DNA from: a virus
IMG/VR virus record: IMGVR_UViG_3300042542_005279
Span: 17,617 to 81,616 of that record
Length of the DNA: 64,000 bases
Reading direction: 5' to 3' (one strand)
Shown here: in pieces, positions 9,154 through 19,800 of the stretch
Layout of the letters: the number at the start of each line of letters is the position of its first letter
Numbering within the stretch: the stretch's first letter is position 1
The notes under the pieces: generated by a model
The model's input: the letters and a program-made list of their open reading frames with translations, nothing else
Databases searched by the model: none
Told to the model about the DNA's origin: nothing
Position numbers and translations under genes: made by a program

Positions 9154-12132
9154 TTATTGACAATTAATTGAGAAATCTACTCCCACGTTTATTTGAAATT
9201 CTGAATTTAAATTTAGTCCATCACAAGTAACTGTAAATATTGTAACTTGATTACCTGATATTTCATACGCTAAACCATAAGCAAATAAATTATCTAATTG
9301 TGTTTCTAAGGCGGTTAACCATTGAGCAGATGTTGGATAACTTAAAGTACCTAAATCAATACCAACTCCCTCAAAAAACTTATAATTTATAATTGTTGAC
9401 CCTGCCAAACTTATATTTACATACCAACCACTACTAATTGTTGTTGTGTCGCAAGTTGGATTACTATTTGTATAGTTTGAAATTACTGAGTTTAATATAG
9501 AACCAAAGTTATTACCAATACTTGGGTTAGAAGTCCAAGGATAAATGTCGCAAATTGTTTGAGCCTGAGGACAGTCATATGTTAATATAGGCCCAACCAA
9601 AGTACATGGGTTGCAAGGAACAGGAACAATCTGACAACCTCTTTGTCTTCTCCAAACAAATTTTTGTCTATGAAATGCCGAATTTTCAAATCTTGTTCCG
9701 GCGTTCCAAAGTGTTGTTGCAGGAACCATTTGTTCCACCAGTCTCACCCAATAATCACCAATACCTTTTACATAGTTAATCATTTTTTGATAAGTGAATA
9801 AACTATCAGGTATTTCTTCAAAATCAATTGATTTCAGATATTTCCAATAAACAGATTCTAGTGTTGGATATCCCCCTGTTTTACCATTTGTAATATATTG
9901 TCTATCACGGACATTAATCATGTTTTGCCAAAATGTTTGAGCAAATTCAAAAAATGTTTTATCGATTGGATTTGGGTCAATTAATGTTCTATCTAAAATT
10001 GTTGGGTTCAGATATGTTGGGCAGTAACAATTACCACTTATTGTGTATCCTGTTGATGGAATTGGGTAATTATAATTTAATGAAAGATACCATACATCAT
10101 ATGTTAAGGCTTGACCAGGATTTAAAAACACATCAACATTTTTAGCGTTTAGTGTCAGTTTTTCATTGTCAACAAAATAAAATGAGTTGTTTCCGTCTGT
10201 ATTTCTTCTTAAACCAATTTCTTCATCAGTCCAACTTTTCTTGTTATCTTTGGTTCTTGTTAGTGAAAACCCTAAATCAGTATATGGGAAATCTCTAAAC
10301 CTATCAAAGTATTTTTGTCCGTATGTGAAATCTTGTAATTTAGTTTGGAAATTAGGGTTTTGACCCGTAAAAGTACTAGATGTCGCATCAAATACTTCGT
10401 TGGCTCTATGTTGTGGTGTTTGTTCAAACCAACCCGCACCTTGTTGGAAAAAGAAACTTTCAGTATCGTCAGGGGCTTTTGGGTAACCATTATCATCAAC
10501 AGGGAACTCTTCTCTTGATAATTCAACATCCAAGATTGTGGTTTGAATTGTAAATCCTGTAAAGGTTCTACCTAAAATTCTAAATGTATTTTCAGGTTCC
10601 AAAACAGGTAAATCAATCGCGTATGTTCCACCAGAAATCTGAGCATATTGTTGATTAAATTGGTTCATATTAATCCTTTGGTCCGCTAAGTAGATATATT
10701 CGTTGAAATCTACAAGAGCATCAGGTGCACCAATTAATCTTAATAAGTTTTGAATTGATGCTCTTGTTCCTTTGGATTTGAATAGGTATGCCGAATTTAG
10801 AATTAAATTTCTATAAAATTGATAGTTTAACTCATCGGGTGTAGGAGCAACTGGTTGTCCGCTGAATTGACTTGGTGTATTATTACCAAATACGGATTCT
10901 AATAACCCCTCATTTGATATTGGAGATATGTTTGCGGTCCAACCTAATGTTTGGGCTAAATTTTTTAGTAATTGAGATGGTATGTCATTTTTAACATTGT
11001 AATTGACCGAGTTCATGAAGGCAAGAGCCTCAATAAACTTCTTAACTTGGTCAAAACTTCTACCGTAAAGTTCTAAAACTTTAAGTATTTTTTGGTCATT
11101 AGTGTCAAAATCTTTAAACGCGCCTGTTGTTAAAAATCTTACAATCAAATTAGTTTTGAATTGGTCAAAATTTTCGGCAATCGCATTTAAGTTCTGTAAG
11201 TAAGTCGTAAATGATGGTGTTACAATATCTATGTTCCAAGGTCCATATAATGGCCAAGTCACAGAATCCGTAGTCACAAAAGTGGTACCATCATTCGCTT
11301 CTTTAACAACGGTAAAGTATGCGGTATATAGTGGAAAATTTTTTCTATTTAATATAAACTTTTCAACCTCATCAAAATCCTGAACAAAAACCATTTCTGT
11401 GGTCATGGGGTTTAATCTGATATTTAAATCATCATAAGTTAAAGATTGACCTGAAAATGGATTTCCCTTGACAGTTAATGTAATTGTTCCACCTGTTATA
11501 CTTTGACTTGGTGTAATGAAAGTACAATCATAAGGAGTACCACTTAAATAAAGGCTATATTTATCTATATTTTTTACCATATCCCTCATTGGTGATATTT
11601 CAATCTCATAAAGGGATATATTTCGTGTTGAATTTACACTAAAATCAATATTGAAAGGATTTACAATTTTTGTAACGTCTATAGTAAAAGTTGTATTATC
11701 CGTTGATTCATTGTAAGTTATATTAGTAGCGGTTGTTCCTGTTGTATAATTTCTTCTGAAATAAACATCAAAAGATGCGGGAAAGAAATTGATAATTTTT
11801 GTAACCGATACTGACATTCTTTTTACCAAAGAACCGTACTGTGAAAACAAAGATACCTTACTTAAATCATAATTAGGATATACTTGAAAGTTCTTCTCAA
11901 TAATCGCTTTGGATTCCTCAACGGATGTCATACCCATTGAGTCCAAAGTTATCGGTTCAGAAAAAGTTCCAACTACAAATTCTCTGTTAGATTTTTCAGT
12001 TATTGATACCGTAAAATCAAAATTACCTTGGGTAAGACCTCCCCCATCTACAATCTGAAAGCCTACCAGATTGTCAGAAAACGTATTATCTGCAGTTGCC
12101 TGTTGTGGGGGACAAGTATATTTTTTAGCCAT
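9154..12132 (-). CDS. Baseplate protein with tail protein I-like segment
   Basis: The 992-residue product occupies the place where T4-like phages keep outer baseplate wedge proteins. The middle (about 317-395, with FDTNDQKILKVLELYGRSFD) and the segment KGTRASIQNLLRLIGAP at about 447-465 resemble P2 gpI-type tail proteins, which join baseplate to tail fibres. The N-terminal third is beta-rich. The last 90 residues (SGWYVNISL, TSAQWLTALE, a strand ending INCQ) form a module also found at the C-terminus of the SprB-repeat protein. Its start overlaps the previous gene's stop by one base. I infer that it is the adaptor that anchors the adhesins downstream. It could also be a gp10 counterpart. Confidence 0.6.
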   Translation of the reverse strand: MAKKYTCPPQQATADNTFSDNLVGFQIVDGGGLTQGNFDFTVSITEKSNREFVVGTFSEPITLDSMGMTSVEESKAIIEKNFQVYPNYDLSKVSLFSQYGSLVKRMSVSVTKIINFFPASFDVYFRRNYTTGTTATNITYNESTDNTTFTIDVTKIVNPFNIDFSVNSTRNISLYEIEISPMRDMVKNIDKYSLYLSGTPYDCTFITPSQSITGGTITLTVKGNPFSGQSLTYDDLNIRLNPMTTEMVFVQDFDEVEKFILNRKNFPLYTAYFTVVKEANDGTTFVTTDSVTWPLYGPWNIDIVTPSFTTYLQNLNAIAENFDQFKTNLIVRFLTTGAFKDFDTNDQKILKVLELYGRSFDQVKKFIEALAFMNSVNYNVKNDIPSQLLKNLAQTLGWTANISPISNEGLLESVFGNNTPSQFSGQPVAPTPDELNYQFYRNLILNSAYLFKSKGTRASIQNLLRLIGAPDALVDFNEYIYLADQRINMNQFNQQYAQISGGTYAIDLPVLEPENTFRILGRTFTGFTIQTTILDVELSREEFPVDDNGYPKAPDDTESFFFQQGAGWFEQTPQHRANEVFDATSSTFTGQNPNFQTKLQDFTYGQKYFDRFRDFPYTDLGFSLTRTKDNKKSWTDEEIGLRRNTDGNNSFYFVDNEKLTLNAKNVDVFLNPGQALTYDVWYLSLNYNYPIPSTGYTISGNCYCPTYLNPTILDRTLIDPNPIDKTFFEFAQTFWQNMINVRDRQYITNGKTGGYPTLESVYWKYLKSIDFEEIPDSLFTYQKMINYVKGIGDYWVRLVEQMVPATTLWNAGTRFENSAFHRQKFVWRRQRGCQIVPVPCNPCTLVGPILTYDCPQAQTICDIYPWTSNPSIGNNFGSILNSVISNYTNSNPTCDTTTISSGWYVNISLAGSTIINYKFFEGVGIDLGTLSYPTSAQWLTALETQLDNLFAYGLAYEISGNQVTIFTVTCDGLNLNSEFQINVGVDFSINCQ

Positions 12133-13040
12133 TATTCGGTAATATTTGTGAAGTTTTTACTATAATCTATATTGTCACCTCTGTCTTGTCTAACCTCATA
12201 CAATAAACTATTAAATTCATCTCTGATTTCATATAAGTTGTATTGTCTAAATATGTTATTATCTCCGTCATACAATGTGTAAATACCATCATCCATAGAT
12301 TTGGTTTGATTACCCAACAATGCAATTGCCAATGTTGATGTGTCGTTTTCAACAATTTCAACCTCAATGGTTATGGGATTGAAGAATGTATTTGTAATAA
12401 TAACATTTTGATTAGGTTGTCCGATAAAAGGAGTTGCGTTTGGTTTATTTGTTGGCGATGATGATGGTGATAAAGTACAGAAAATTAAATTTGTTGCTCC
12501 ATCAACATATCTATATCTAATTGATTTTTGAGAACTATTTGTTTGGTTTTCTAAAACTGGCTCACAGAAAAAAGAAGATGTTATAATTCTGAAAAAATTA
12601 GGTATTTTTGTTCCATCGTCGTTTAGATATTCAACTCTGAAACCTACCAATCCTTGACTTACAAATTTATTTCTGAATTGAGCGGGAACCGCCTCGATAT
12701 TAAAGATAAGACCTTTTACATTTGGTAATGCAGATAACACACCGCAATCTGTGATTGTCGTTCTAATTTGAGCGGGTCTAATGTATATGTTATAAATTCC
12801 AAGTGCGTTGAATTGGTCAGAAGGTAACCTTAGATTGTACAATCCGCCCAATATTTCAACATCGGCATTTCCTCCCGTATTTTCATTATTAAAATAAGGT
12901 GTTAGTACTTCTTGTGAATTAAGTGTTGTTAATAGAAAATTATCCGTAACATCTCTACTTTCAGTGTAGTTAAGGATTATTTCAACATCTTCGGGTGATA
13001 CATCTGCTGGTCTTATGGTTCCGTATGTTCCTGTAGCCAT
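12132..13040 (-). CDS. Structural protein, baseplate region, family unknown
   Basis: The 302-residue product is beta-rich with no catalytic motif. The N-terminus (IRPADVSPEDVEIILNYTESRD) is helical; the rest alternates strands and Asn/Thr loops. A Ser/Pro loop (SPSSSPTNKP) sits near residue 200. The last third (TLYDGDNNIFRQYNLYEIRDEF) resembles a small beta domain with a helical tail. It has its own late box and overlaps the next gene's start by one base, so it is probably made in step with the 992-residue adaptor. A T4 gp8-, gp9- or gp11-type wedge accessory is possible, but no homology was recognised. Confidence 0.5.
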   Translation of the reverse strand: MATGTYGTIRPADVSPEDVEIILNYTESRDVTDNFLLTTLNSQEVLTPYFNNENTGGNADVEILGGLYNLRLPSDQFNALGIYNIYIRPAQIRTTITDCGVLSALPNVKGLIFNIEAVPAQFRNKFVSQGLVGFRVEYLNDDGTKIPNFFRIITSSFFCEPVLENQTNSSQKSIRYRYVDGATNLIFCTLSPSSSPTNKPNATPFIGQPNQNVIITNTFFNPITIEVEIVENDTSTLAIALLGNQTKSMDDGIYTLYDGDNNIFRQYNLYEIRDEFNSLLYEVRQDRGDNIDYSKNFTNITE

Positions 13041-13054
13041 TTCAATTTTTAATT

Positions 13055-13061
13055 ATAAATA
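13055..13061 (-). promoter_or_regulatory. Late box TATTTAT before 13040 gene
   Basis: The coding strand reads AACTATTTATAAT, with the box 14 bases before the start. Confidence 0.5.
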
Positions 13062-13062
13062 G

Positions 13063-14259
13063 TTATGTTTGATTTTTTTCAACATTAAAATATTTGTATC
13101 CATATGAAACCAAACCTCCAATTGTGGATACTTCGCCTAATCTTCTAACTTTTTCAAAAGGTGATATTTTACCTCGTTCAATATATACATTTGAGAATAT
13201 CTGAGGTTCATCAACAACATTTAATAATGTCTCGTCTTTTGTAATTGCCGTCATTATAAGATTGTCTGATGTAAGTCCTGATGAAGCTACAATATATACC
13301 GTAGTCCCATCGACATAATCATAATAATCAATACCATTGACGTTATAACCAACGGATAAACCGTCCTCTGACTCTCCGTTGTAAATACCAACGGTTCCAC
13401 TTGCTCCTGTGACACTTTGGTTTAGTTTAAATGATTTGCCATTTACAGTTGAATTACCCTTGTATTGTGAGATATCATTTAGGGTTGATTTGGTATATCC
13501 TGTAATTATAAATGGAATAGATGTGAAATCATTTACAAAATAGTCATTTAAATTTGGATTTGAGTCACCTGAAAAGATATAATCATATGAAATTGGAATA
13601 CCTGACCAATTTCCACCTTGAGCAATAAAATAGGCAGTTCCATTAGGATTTGGTATTGTTGTTCCTGTGAATGGTACATATATCGTTTTTTCAATAATTG
13701 AAAGTCCAAAAGATGTTGAACCTGTCATACTTATTTTGTAACTACTTGGTGTAGATGCATATACGTGTTGGGTGTAATTAGGTGCAAAATTTGTAATTGT
13801 TTGAATGCCGGAATTATCACCCCAATCTACTTTGAAGGTAGAACCCTTTAGAAACTTTTTATATTGTTGGTCAGAAGTGTTATAAAGATATAATGTTGTT
13901 GCATTTCCTCCCGTAATACCAGAAAAGACAAAGTTTGTTATAACATCTTTTTGTAAAACCGCCCCATCAAAAACTGAATAATAACCGATATCAACCGTGT
14001 TTTGTGTAAATAAAACAGGTATTGTGAGTCCCGTCATTAAAGAAGTTCCACTTGTACCACCTGTTACAACTTGAGACATTTTTAAATACACTTTTGTTTC
14101 ACCTGTTGTGAAATAAAAATTTTCTGTGTAAGAAGTAAAATCACAACACGCCTCATCCAAGGTATATGTAACACCTGTTGATGCGGTAAATATTACATCT
14201 CTAAGGTCACTTTTAATAACCTCTGGCGATATTGTAATGAAATACTTTTGTTGTTCCAT
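13063..14259 (-). CDS. Structural protein with PKD-like domain
   Basis: The 398-residue product has a PKD-like beta-sandwich in the middle: FKVDWGDNSGIQTI followed about 15 residues later by QHVYASTPSSYKISMTG. WGDxS and the later HxY are the hallmark positions of PKD domains, which usually mediate binding on surfaces. A CC pair (EACCDF) near residue 38 is followed by an FYFTTGETKVYLKM strand, similar in style to the Cys modules of the adhesins downstream. It begins one base after the stop of the preceding gene, so the two are translated from one mRNA. It is most likely a baseplate-attached binding or spacer protein. Confidence 0.5.
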   Translation of the reverse strand: MEQQKYFITISPEVIKSDLRDVIFTASTGVTYTLDEACCDFTSYTENFYFTTGETKVYLKMSQVVTGGTSGTSLMTGLTIPVLFTQNTVDIGYYSVFDGAVLQKDVITNFVFSGITGGNATTLYLYNTSDQQYKKFLKGSTFKVDWGDNSGIQTITNFAPNYTQHVYASTPSSYKISMTGSTSFGLSIIEKTIYVPFTGTTIPNPNGTAYFIAQGGNWSGIPISYDYIFSGDSNPNLNDYFVNDFTSIPFIITGYTKSTLNDISQYKGNSTVNGKSFKLNQSVTGASGTVGIYNGESEDGLSVGYNVNGIDYYDYVDGTTVYIVASSGLTSDNLIMTAITKDETLLNVVDEPQIFSNVYIERGKISPFEKVRRLGEVSTIGGLVSYGYKYFNVEKNQT

Positions 14260-14260
14260 A

Positions 14261-15079
14261 TTATGGGTTTCTATATTCGTACCAATTTATGGGGTTTTGA
14301 GTATTTCCTACTCTTGTTGGTTGATTTACTATATCAAATATTTGATAAGTATAATCACTATAGTCCATCACAACTTTATAGTAAAAATATTTTTCCTCAT
14401 TAAATGTGAATTTACTATTTGCTAATTGTGGCGAACCTTGTGACCTCGTCATCATTTTAATAAACTGACCTGTGTTTGCATTAAAGAATTTTGCGGTCAT
14501 ATAAAAAGTGTCAAGATTATAAAACTCTTTTGATTTTAACCAATAAAAAAAGTAACCTTCTTTTTGATTTACATAATCTAATGTGTAAGTAGGGATACTA
14601 ATATTCACATCAGGTAAGTATTGTGATATTGAGAACTTAGCATCAGAACTTTGATTTGCTGGTAATATGATTGAAAAATAATTTCTTTGTGTTTTAGTTT
14701 GTGGTGTATCGTAAAAATCTAATTTGAAAAATGATTTCAAAAATGGTTTTGTTGTGTAATAAATTTCCTCTAATGTAAATCCCAAAGGTTGGTACGATAA
14801 CCCCCAATCATTTTGAGAAGCTGTAGAAAAATTATCTGTAAGTCCTGTATAAAATGAAAAGTTGTATTTGACCAATGTTTCAAAACTATTAAAATACTGT
14901 TTGTTTTGAAATCTTGCTAATTCAAAATCTTTCGGTATTCCAATTGCCTTTTCAACAACATCTTCTTGGAATGCATCCAAACTATCGTCTTGTCCATAAA
15001 AATCCCATTTGATTTCAATTGGTATATCAATTTGTTTGTCCAAGTTGGACCTCAATATTTTATATTTACTCACAGCCAT
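14261..15079 (-). CDS. Baseplate-region structural protein, unknown
   Basis: The 272-residue product is rich in Phe and Tyr, with mixed alpha/beta character and no recognised motif. Its start (SKYKILRSNLDKQIDIPIEI) parallels that of the upstream gene (TSYKILSSELRYK...), which hints that the pair share a docking segment. The start overlaps the upstream stop by 14 bases, implying translational coupling. No T4 homologue was recognised. The place in the operon, between the giant wedge protein and the adhesins, suggests a wedge periphery component. Confidence 0.5.
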   Translation of the reverse strand: MAVSKYKILRSNLDKQIDIPIEIKWDFYGQDDSLDAFQEDVVEKAIGIPKDFELARFQNKQYFNSFETLVKYNFSFYTGLTDNFSTASQNDWGLSYQPLGFTLEEIYYTTKPFLKSFFKLDFYDTPQTKTQRNYFSIILPANQSSDAKFSISQYLPDVNISIPTYTLDYVNQKEGYFFYWLKSKEFYNLDTFYMTAKFFNANTGQFIKMMTRSQGSPQLANSKFTFNEEKYFYYKVVMDYSDYTYQIFDIVNQPTRVGNTQNPINWYEYRNP

Positions 15080-16850
15080 CTATTACAGGGAATTCAACAT
15101 CGGTTATTGTAGAAATAGAAGTAGAACCTTCTGGTATTAATCTGAAAATTGTTGTCTTAAATGGATAATGAGTACCATTTAAAAAAGGAAAATCCACACC
15201 TCTACCATCAGAATCTATGTACCCATATGGATATATATCTTTCCAAAGAAAAGATTGTGCGTTATTATCATAAACCGCCCAATCAGGTATTTCACTCACT
15301 TTGTCAGGTTCACCTTCCTCAATGTATGTTGAAAAAACTTTGATTGTAATTGGGTGATGAACTTTATAATAGTAACCCAAAGGGTTTTGTTCCTCGGATT
15401 CTCCTGTTATATTAATATCAAATACACTTTCATTATATGTTATTTTGTGGTGAATATTTGAAACTACCCTTTCTGAATATTCAGAGTCATTCCACTCACA
15501 AAAATCGCCATCAATAACATCACCTTTTGATAAAGGAACATTGTAGTAAAAAGTTCTTGGGGATTGTCCCGGTAAAGTCCTTGTGTAAGATGCGGTTTGT
15601 ATATTTACATATGAATTTGAGTTAATTTGATTTGGTACATTTGTCCACCATTGGTCAGGTTTTTCTTGATATACCGGTAAGTTGAACTCCCACCCTTGTT
15701 TCAAAGCCTTTTGACCATAAGTTGGTTTAGATGTCCAACCCAAATATCCAATCCATTGATATGTAAAAAATAATTCACTCAATGGTCTTTTTTGATTATC
15801 TACTAAATTCTCTATTGAGACGTTATCTGCAAAAGTTAAATTATAACTTTGACTGCCTTCTTTTATGGAGACTCTTGAGATATAATTAGGTGTTGTTGCC
15901 GAAGGTTCGTATTGTTTAATTACTTTGAATGGGTTAAGTTCAAATCCCGCATTTGTTAATACCGCATCTGAATTGTTTGTCAAAATTTTGTTTCTTCTGA
16001 CATAATATTCAGACCTTGTAACATCCAAATTATTTTCATCTATAACTCGTTTAAATGTCCCTGTAACACCTTCAGAAAATGTTGTACCTGTATAGCCAAC
16101 ATCAGGGATACTAAATACAAAATCTTCTGAACCATATAAACCATCACCTAAGTTTGTAACTTGGAATATATTTTGACTGCCGTAACTAAACGACAACTCA
16201 GCAAATTCGTTTACATTTAAACCATGTTTACACAAACATCTAAATGAGATAAGGCTTTGTCCATTATACACACTTCTATATATTATAAAGGGGATACCAT
16301 TTGCAGAGTTCCAATTTAATCTAACGCCAGTTTTCGGCTCAACTCCCGTCATAGTTCTTTGTACATTATCATACGCATAACTCAAAAAGAAATTCCAATT
16401 ATAACTTGCTGCACTTGTACTAATAAAATTTATATGTCCATTTGTGTTTGGTTGTGTATAACCATCAGTATCGTTATCAGTTCTTGATAAATCAAATTCA
16501 TTATAAAGTGGATATCCTGACCAATAAACGTTTGTAACACCTGAACACGATTGCCTGCTCGCATCCAACGCATTTACGTAATATAGATTTTCATAAAATG
16601 GTCTATAATTGGTTTCACCAACATATGTGTTTTTGAAAAGAAATGTTATTTTGGTGGAAGGTCTAAAAAGAACTGACTTTTCTCTCTCGTTGTTATAAAC
16701 GTCAACTAAATTTATTATCTGACTTCTATCATATTCGGTGATATTTTTTGAGGTTTGAACCAAAGGAACATCTAAGGAATAACTCAACGTAGGTGCCGAT
16801 TTATACCTCAACTCACTCGATAATATCTTATAACTAGTTTCTTTTCCCAT
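15066..16850 (-). CDS. Baseplate wedge-region structural protein
   Basis: The 594-residue product is beta-rich and aromatic. The N-terminal segment (SYKILSSELRYKSAPTLSYS) is similar to that of the next gene. A Cys-containing loop (ISFRCLCKHGLN) is found near 200-215, and the C-terminus carries PFLNGTHYPFKTTIFRLIPEG before ending in DGCE. Its order directly after the gp6 and gp7-position genes suggests the gp8 slot of T4, but T4 gp8 is much shorter (334 residues) and no clear sequence match was seen. It starts 4 bases after the stop of the giant protein upstream and has no box of its own. Confidence 0.5.
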   Translation of the reverse strand: MGKETSYKILSSELRYKSAPTLSYSLDVPLVQTSKNITEYDRSQIINLVDVYNNEREKSVLFRPSTKITFLFKNTYVGETNYRPFYENLYYVNALDASRQSCSGVTNVYWSGYPLYNEFDLSRTDNDTDGYTQPNTNGHINFISTSAASYNWNFFLSYAYDNVQRTMTGVEPKTGVRLNWNSANGIPFIIYRSVYNGQSLISFRCLCKHGLNVNEFAELSFSYGSQNIFQVTNLGDGLYGSEDFVFSIPDVGYTGTTFSEGVTGTFKRVIDENNLDVTRSEYYVRRNKILTNNSDAVLTNAGFELNPFKVIKQYEPSATTPNYISRVSIKEGSQSYNLTFADNVSIENLVDNQKRPLSELFFTYQWIGYLGWTSKPTYGQKALKQGWEFNLPVYQEKPDQWWTNVPNQINSNSYVNIQTASYTRTLPGQSPRTFYYNVPLSKGDVIDGDFCEWNDSEYSERVVSNIHHKITYNESVFDINITGESEEQNPLGYYYKVHHPITIKVFSTYIEEGEPDKVSEIPDWAVYDNNAQSFLWKDIYPYGYIDSDGRGVDFPFLNGTHYPFKTTIFRLIPEGSTSISTITDVEFPVIDGCE

Positions 16851-16854
16851 GTTA

Positions 16855-19800
16855 TTACTCTAATCCTTCAGTGTCAATCCATTTAGCGGCAAACCTATCA
16901 AATGCGGATGCTCCATTGGTTAGTCCAAAATAAAAATAAAACGGAGCACCAAATAAAAATGGTCCGCCCCCTATGTATGGTTCTGGGTCATAATCCAATT
17001 GTTCTGTATATTGATTATATACATTCTCAACGTTATAAATCCAACCTTTTTGATATTTTATTATATTTGTTGTATTTGGTTTATACATTCTACTAATATT
17101 GTATGGTAAAAGTCTATCAATTTTTTGATACCTATATGAAAAGGAATCCCACTTCCAATCATTACCTTGATTTCCAAAAATGTTAGACCTACTTGTATTA
17201 TCATTAATAGACCATAAATAAAATGGAACTTCCTGAGTTGTTATTGGTATGTCTTGAGAAGCACATACATCACCGATTTGAGCGTCTTCATTATAAATTG
17301 TTCTATTTGGTGAAATATAATCTCTCGCCTGTTCATTACCATTATAAAAAATTCCAAAAACGACATCTTTAGGACTTCCAAAATTTGTTCTGAGATAAAG
17401 TGAAGAACTTAAATTTGAATTAGGTGGTGGTTCAGGATAATTTTCAGGGTCGTAGGCATCAACCCCAAATTGAGAATTTGTTGCTATTAATTGTGCGAAG
17501 TCACCATCAACAAACCTTTTTTTCCTTGTATCAAAAAATTTTAAAACACTAGACCCTCTCGATTTGAATAAACTTGTAAATGATGTGTTAGCCAATCTTG
17601 AAAGTACGAATATATTGAGTAATTCTGAAGTATCACCAAAAGTTGTTGGGGATAAAAGATTCATTATATATCCGTCCCAATTTCCACTTTGTGATAAATA
17701 CTTTTGTAGTTCATCTCGTGGTCCCAAATCCATAATAGTTGTCGGATACATGTGATTTTTAGTGTTACCAACAAATTGGTTTAATACTTTATTTCCTTCT
17801 CTCCCAACAAAAAAACCACCACCACTCGACTCCTTAAAAGGTGCTGACCGATAGTAGAAATTAAAGGTTTCTGGATGTAAAAATGTTATATCATTACAAA
17901 ATTTATTATAGGGTTGATTGGGAGGATTGTCATTAGGTCCCGTGAAGAATCTTGTAGTTTTGAATGGAATTGCGAATAAAGTACCATTTATCCAATTATT
18001 AACAAAGAGATGTGAAAAAACTTCTCTACATGCTCCGAAATTAATATTAATCCTTGATGCCCATTCATTTATTAATTCTCTGTCATTTTTAACATTATCC
18101 TTTTGATTGTAGGGTCGTCTAACTAATTCATAGCAAGAACCTTGAACGAAGAATTGCGTGTTAAAAGTATCTCCGTCCCTGTCAGTGACGGAAACATATG
18201 TACAATTTGAGATTGGCGCTATTTGGACACTTTCCCCGTTTGATGTTGGTTGATAACAATTCAAAGGCACTAATGATTGACAACTGAAAGAACTTAATAT
18301 ATCAGATATCACATTTGGCGTTTCTCCAACTTCGGGTTGTTCAGGTTCATTAACTTGAAATGATAGTTGGGCTGGTTGAGTTTCTCCACTAGTAACAATT
18401 CCCTCAATAGGTACTTCGTATATTTTGAAATTACCATTTGACATACCTCCGTACGAATTAGGTCCTACCCCTTGATATATGTCTGATGTTGGTAATCTAT
18501 CGCTTCTCATCACAATTCTTTCAGCATTTGTCATAGTAAATGTTGAAGCCGCGGGGTCATACCTTCTTGAGTAATATATTGGCTGTAATCTAAGGAATCT
18601 ATATATGTTTCTAGCAAAAGAAGGTAACCCGTCATCTAAATTACCCCCATTTAAACACATAAACGGTATTCCCTCTACAGGTTCCCCAGGTTGATATGAC
18701 CACTTGAATCTTATTTCGTCCCCGCTTGTATTAGTTGCCGTTGGAATTCCTAATTGTGCGTCAATACCATCATAATTATTTCTTGTATAAAAATTATTAA
18801 TACCTATTCTTAAACCTCTTCCTGAATTAGTAGCATTAAATGTGTAAAAAGACGAAAGTTGCCTTAGGTAGGATGGTTGTTGGTCTGATTGGAACACAGT
18901 TGGTGGATATCCCGCCACCATGTTAACCCCGTAATCATCCTCTGATGTCTTTATATAATTGAAGACCGATGTAGTGTTAAATGGTTCCCAATTTTGTTGA
19001 CTTGGTTTGAAGTGGTAGGATTTAAAAAACAGTCTTCCTTTTGTATAATTACCATCTATTTGATTTGCTTCGTTGTTTGTACCAACAAAATTATGTCTAG
19101 TACATCTGTGTGCAAAATCAACCGCCGTAGTTTGAGAATTATCTGATGGTGCAAGTCCGAAATCCAAACCATCGTTTGGTTGTAAAGGAATATTCATTTT
19201 AAAATTTCCTTCAACGGAGTAAGACCAATGATTTTGTTTTCCAAACAACCTTCCTAAACCTATTTTCATAGGTTGTGCGGTTGAGTGTGGGTCAACACCT
19301 CTCATTAAAATTGTAACATATAAAGCACCTTTATCTGCATAAATATTATATGGACTATCAACGTTTGTCCAATCCCAAGTAAATCCATCCCCAAAACCAT
19401 CCGTTGTTGAAAAATATCTACCTGATAAAATTTGAATCCCTTGGACAAACAATCTTGTATAAGGTGTGAAACTGTTCATTTTATCTCTGGCATCGTAAGT
19501 TCCTCCCCAAAATTGGTCTATAAAGGCCTGACCTTTCATAGAATCTATCACTTGAAAATATTCAATCCCTGTTGGGAATCTTAGGAACTGATTTTGAGTT
19601 GTATCTCCGCTTATGTTATATTTAGTTCTTAATCTTTTACCTGTTAAAGGATGAGTATGACTGACATATATTTGAGATATACCGTTATTTATTGATGTCC
19701 CTGTTGTTGAATACGTACCAAATTGATTTAATACGTCACCTGATAAATTTAAATCACGATAATCAAATGGATTGTCAAAAGTCATCAAAGTGCCCTTCTG

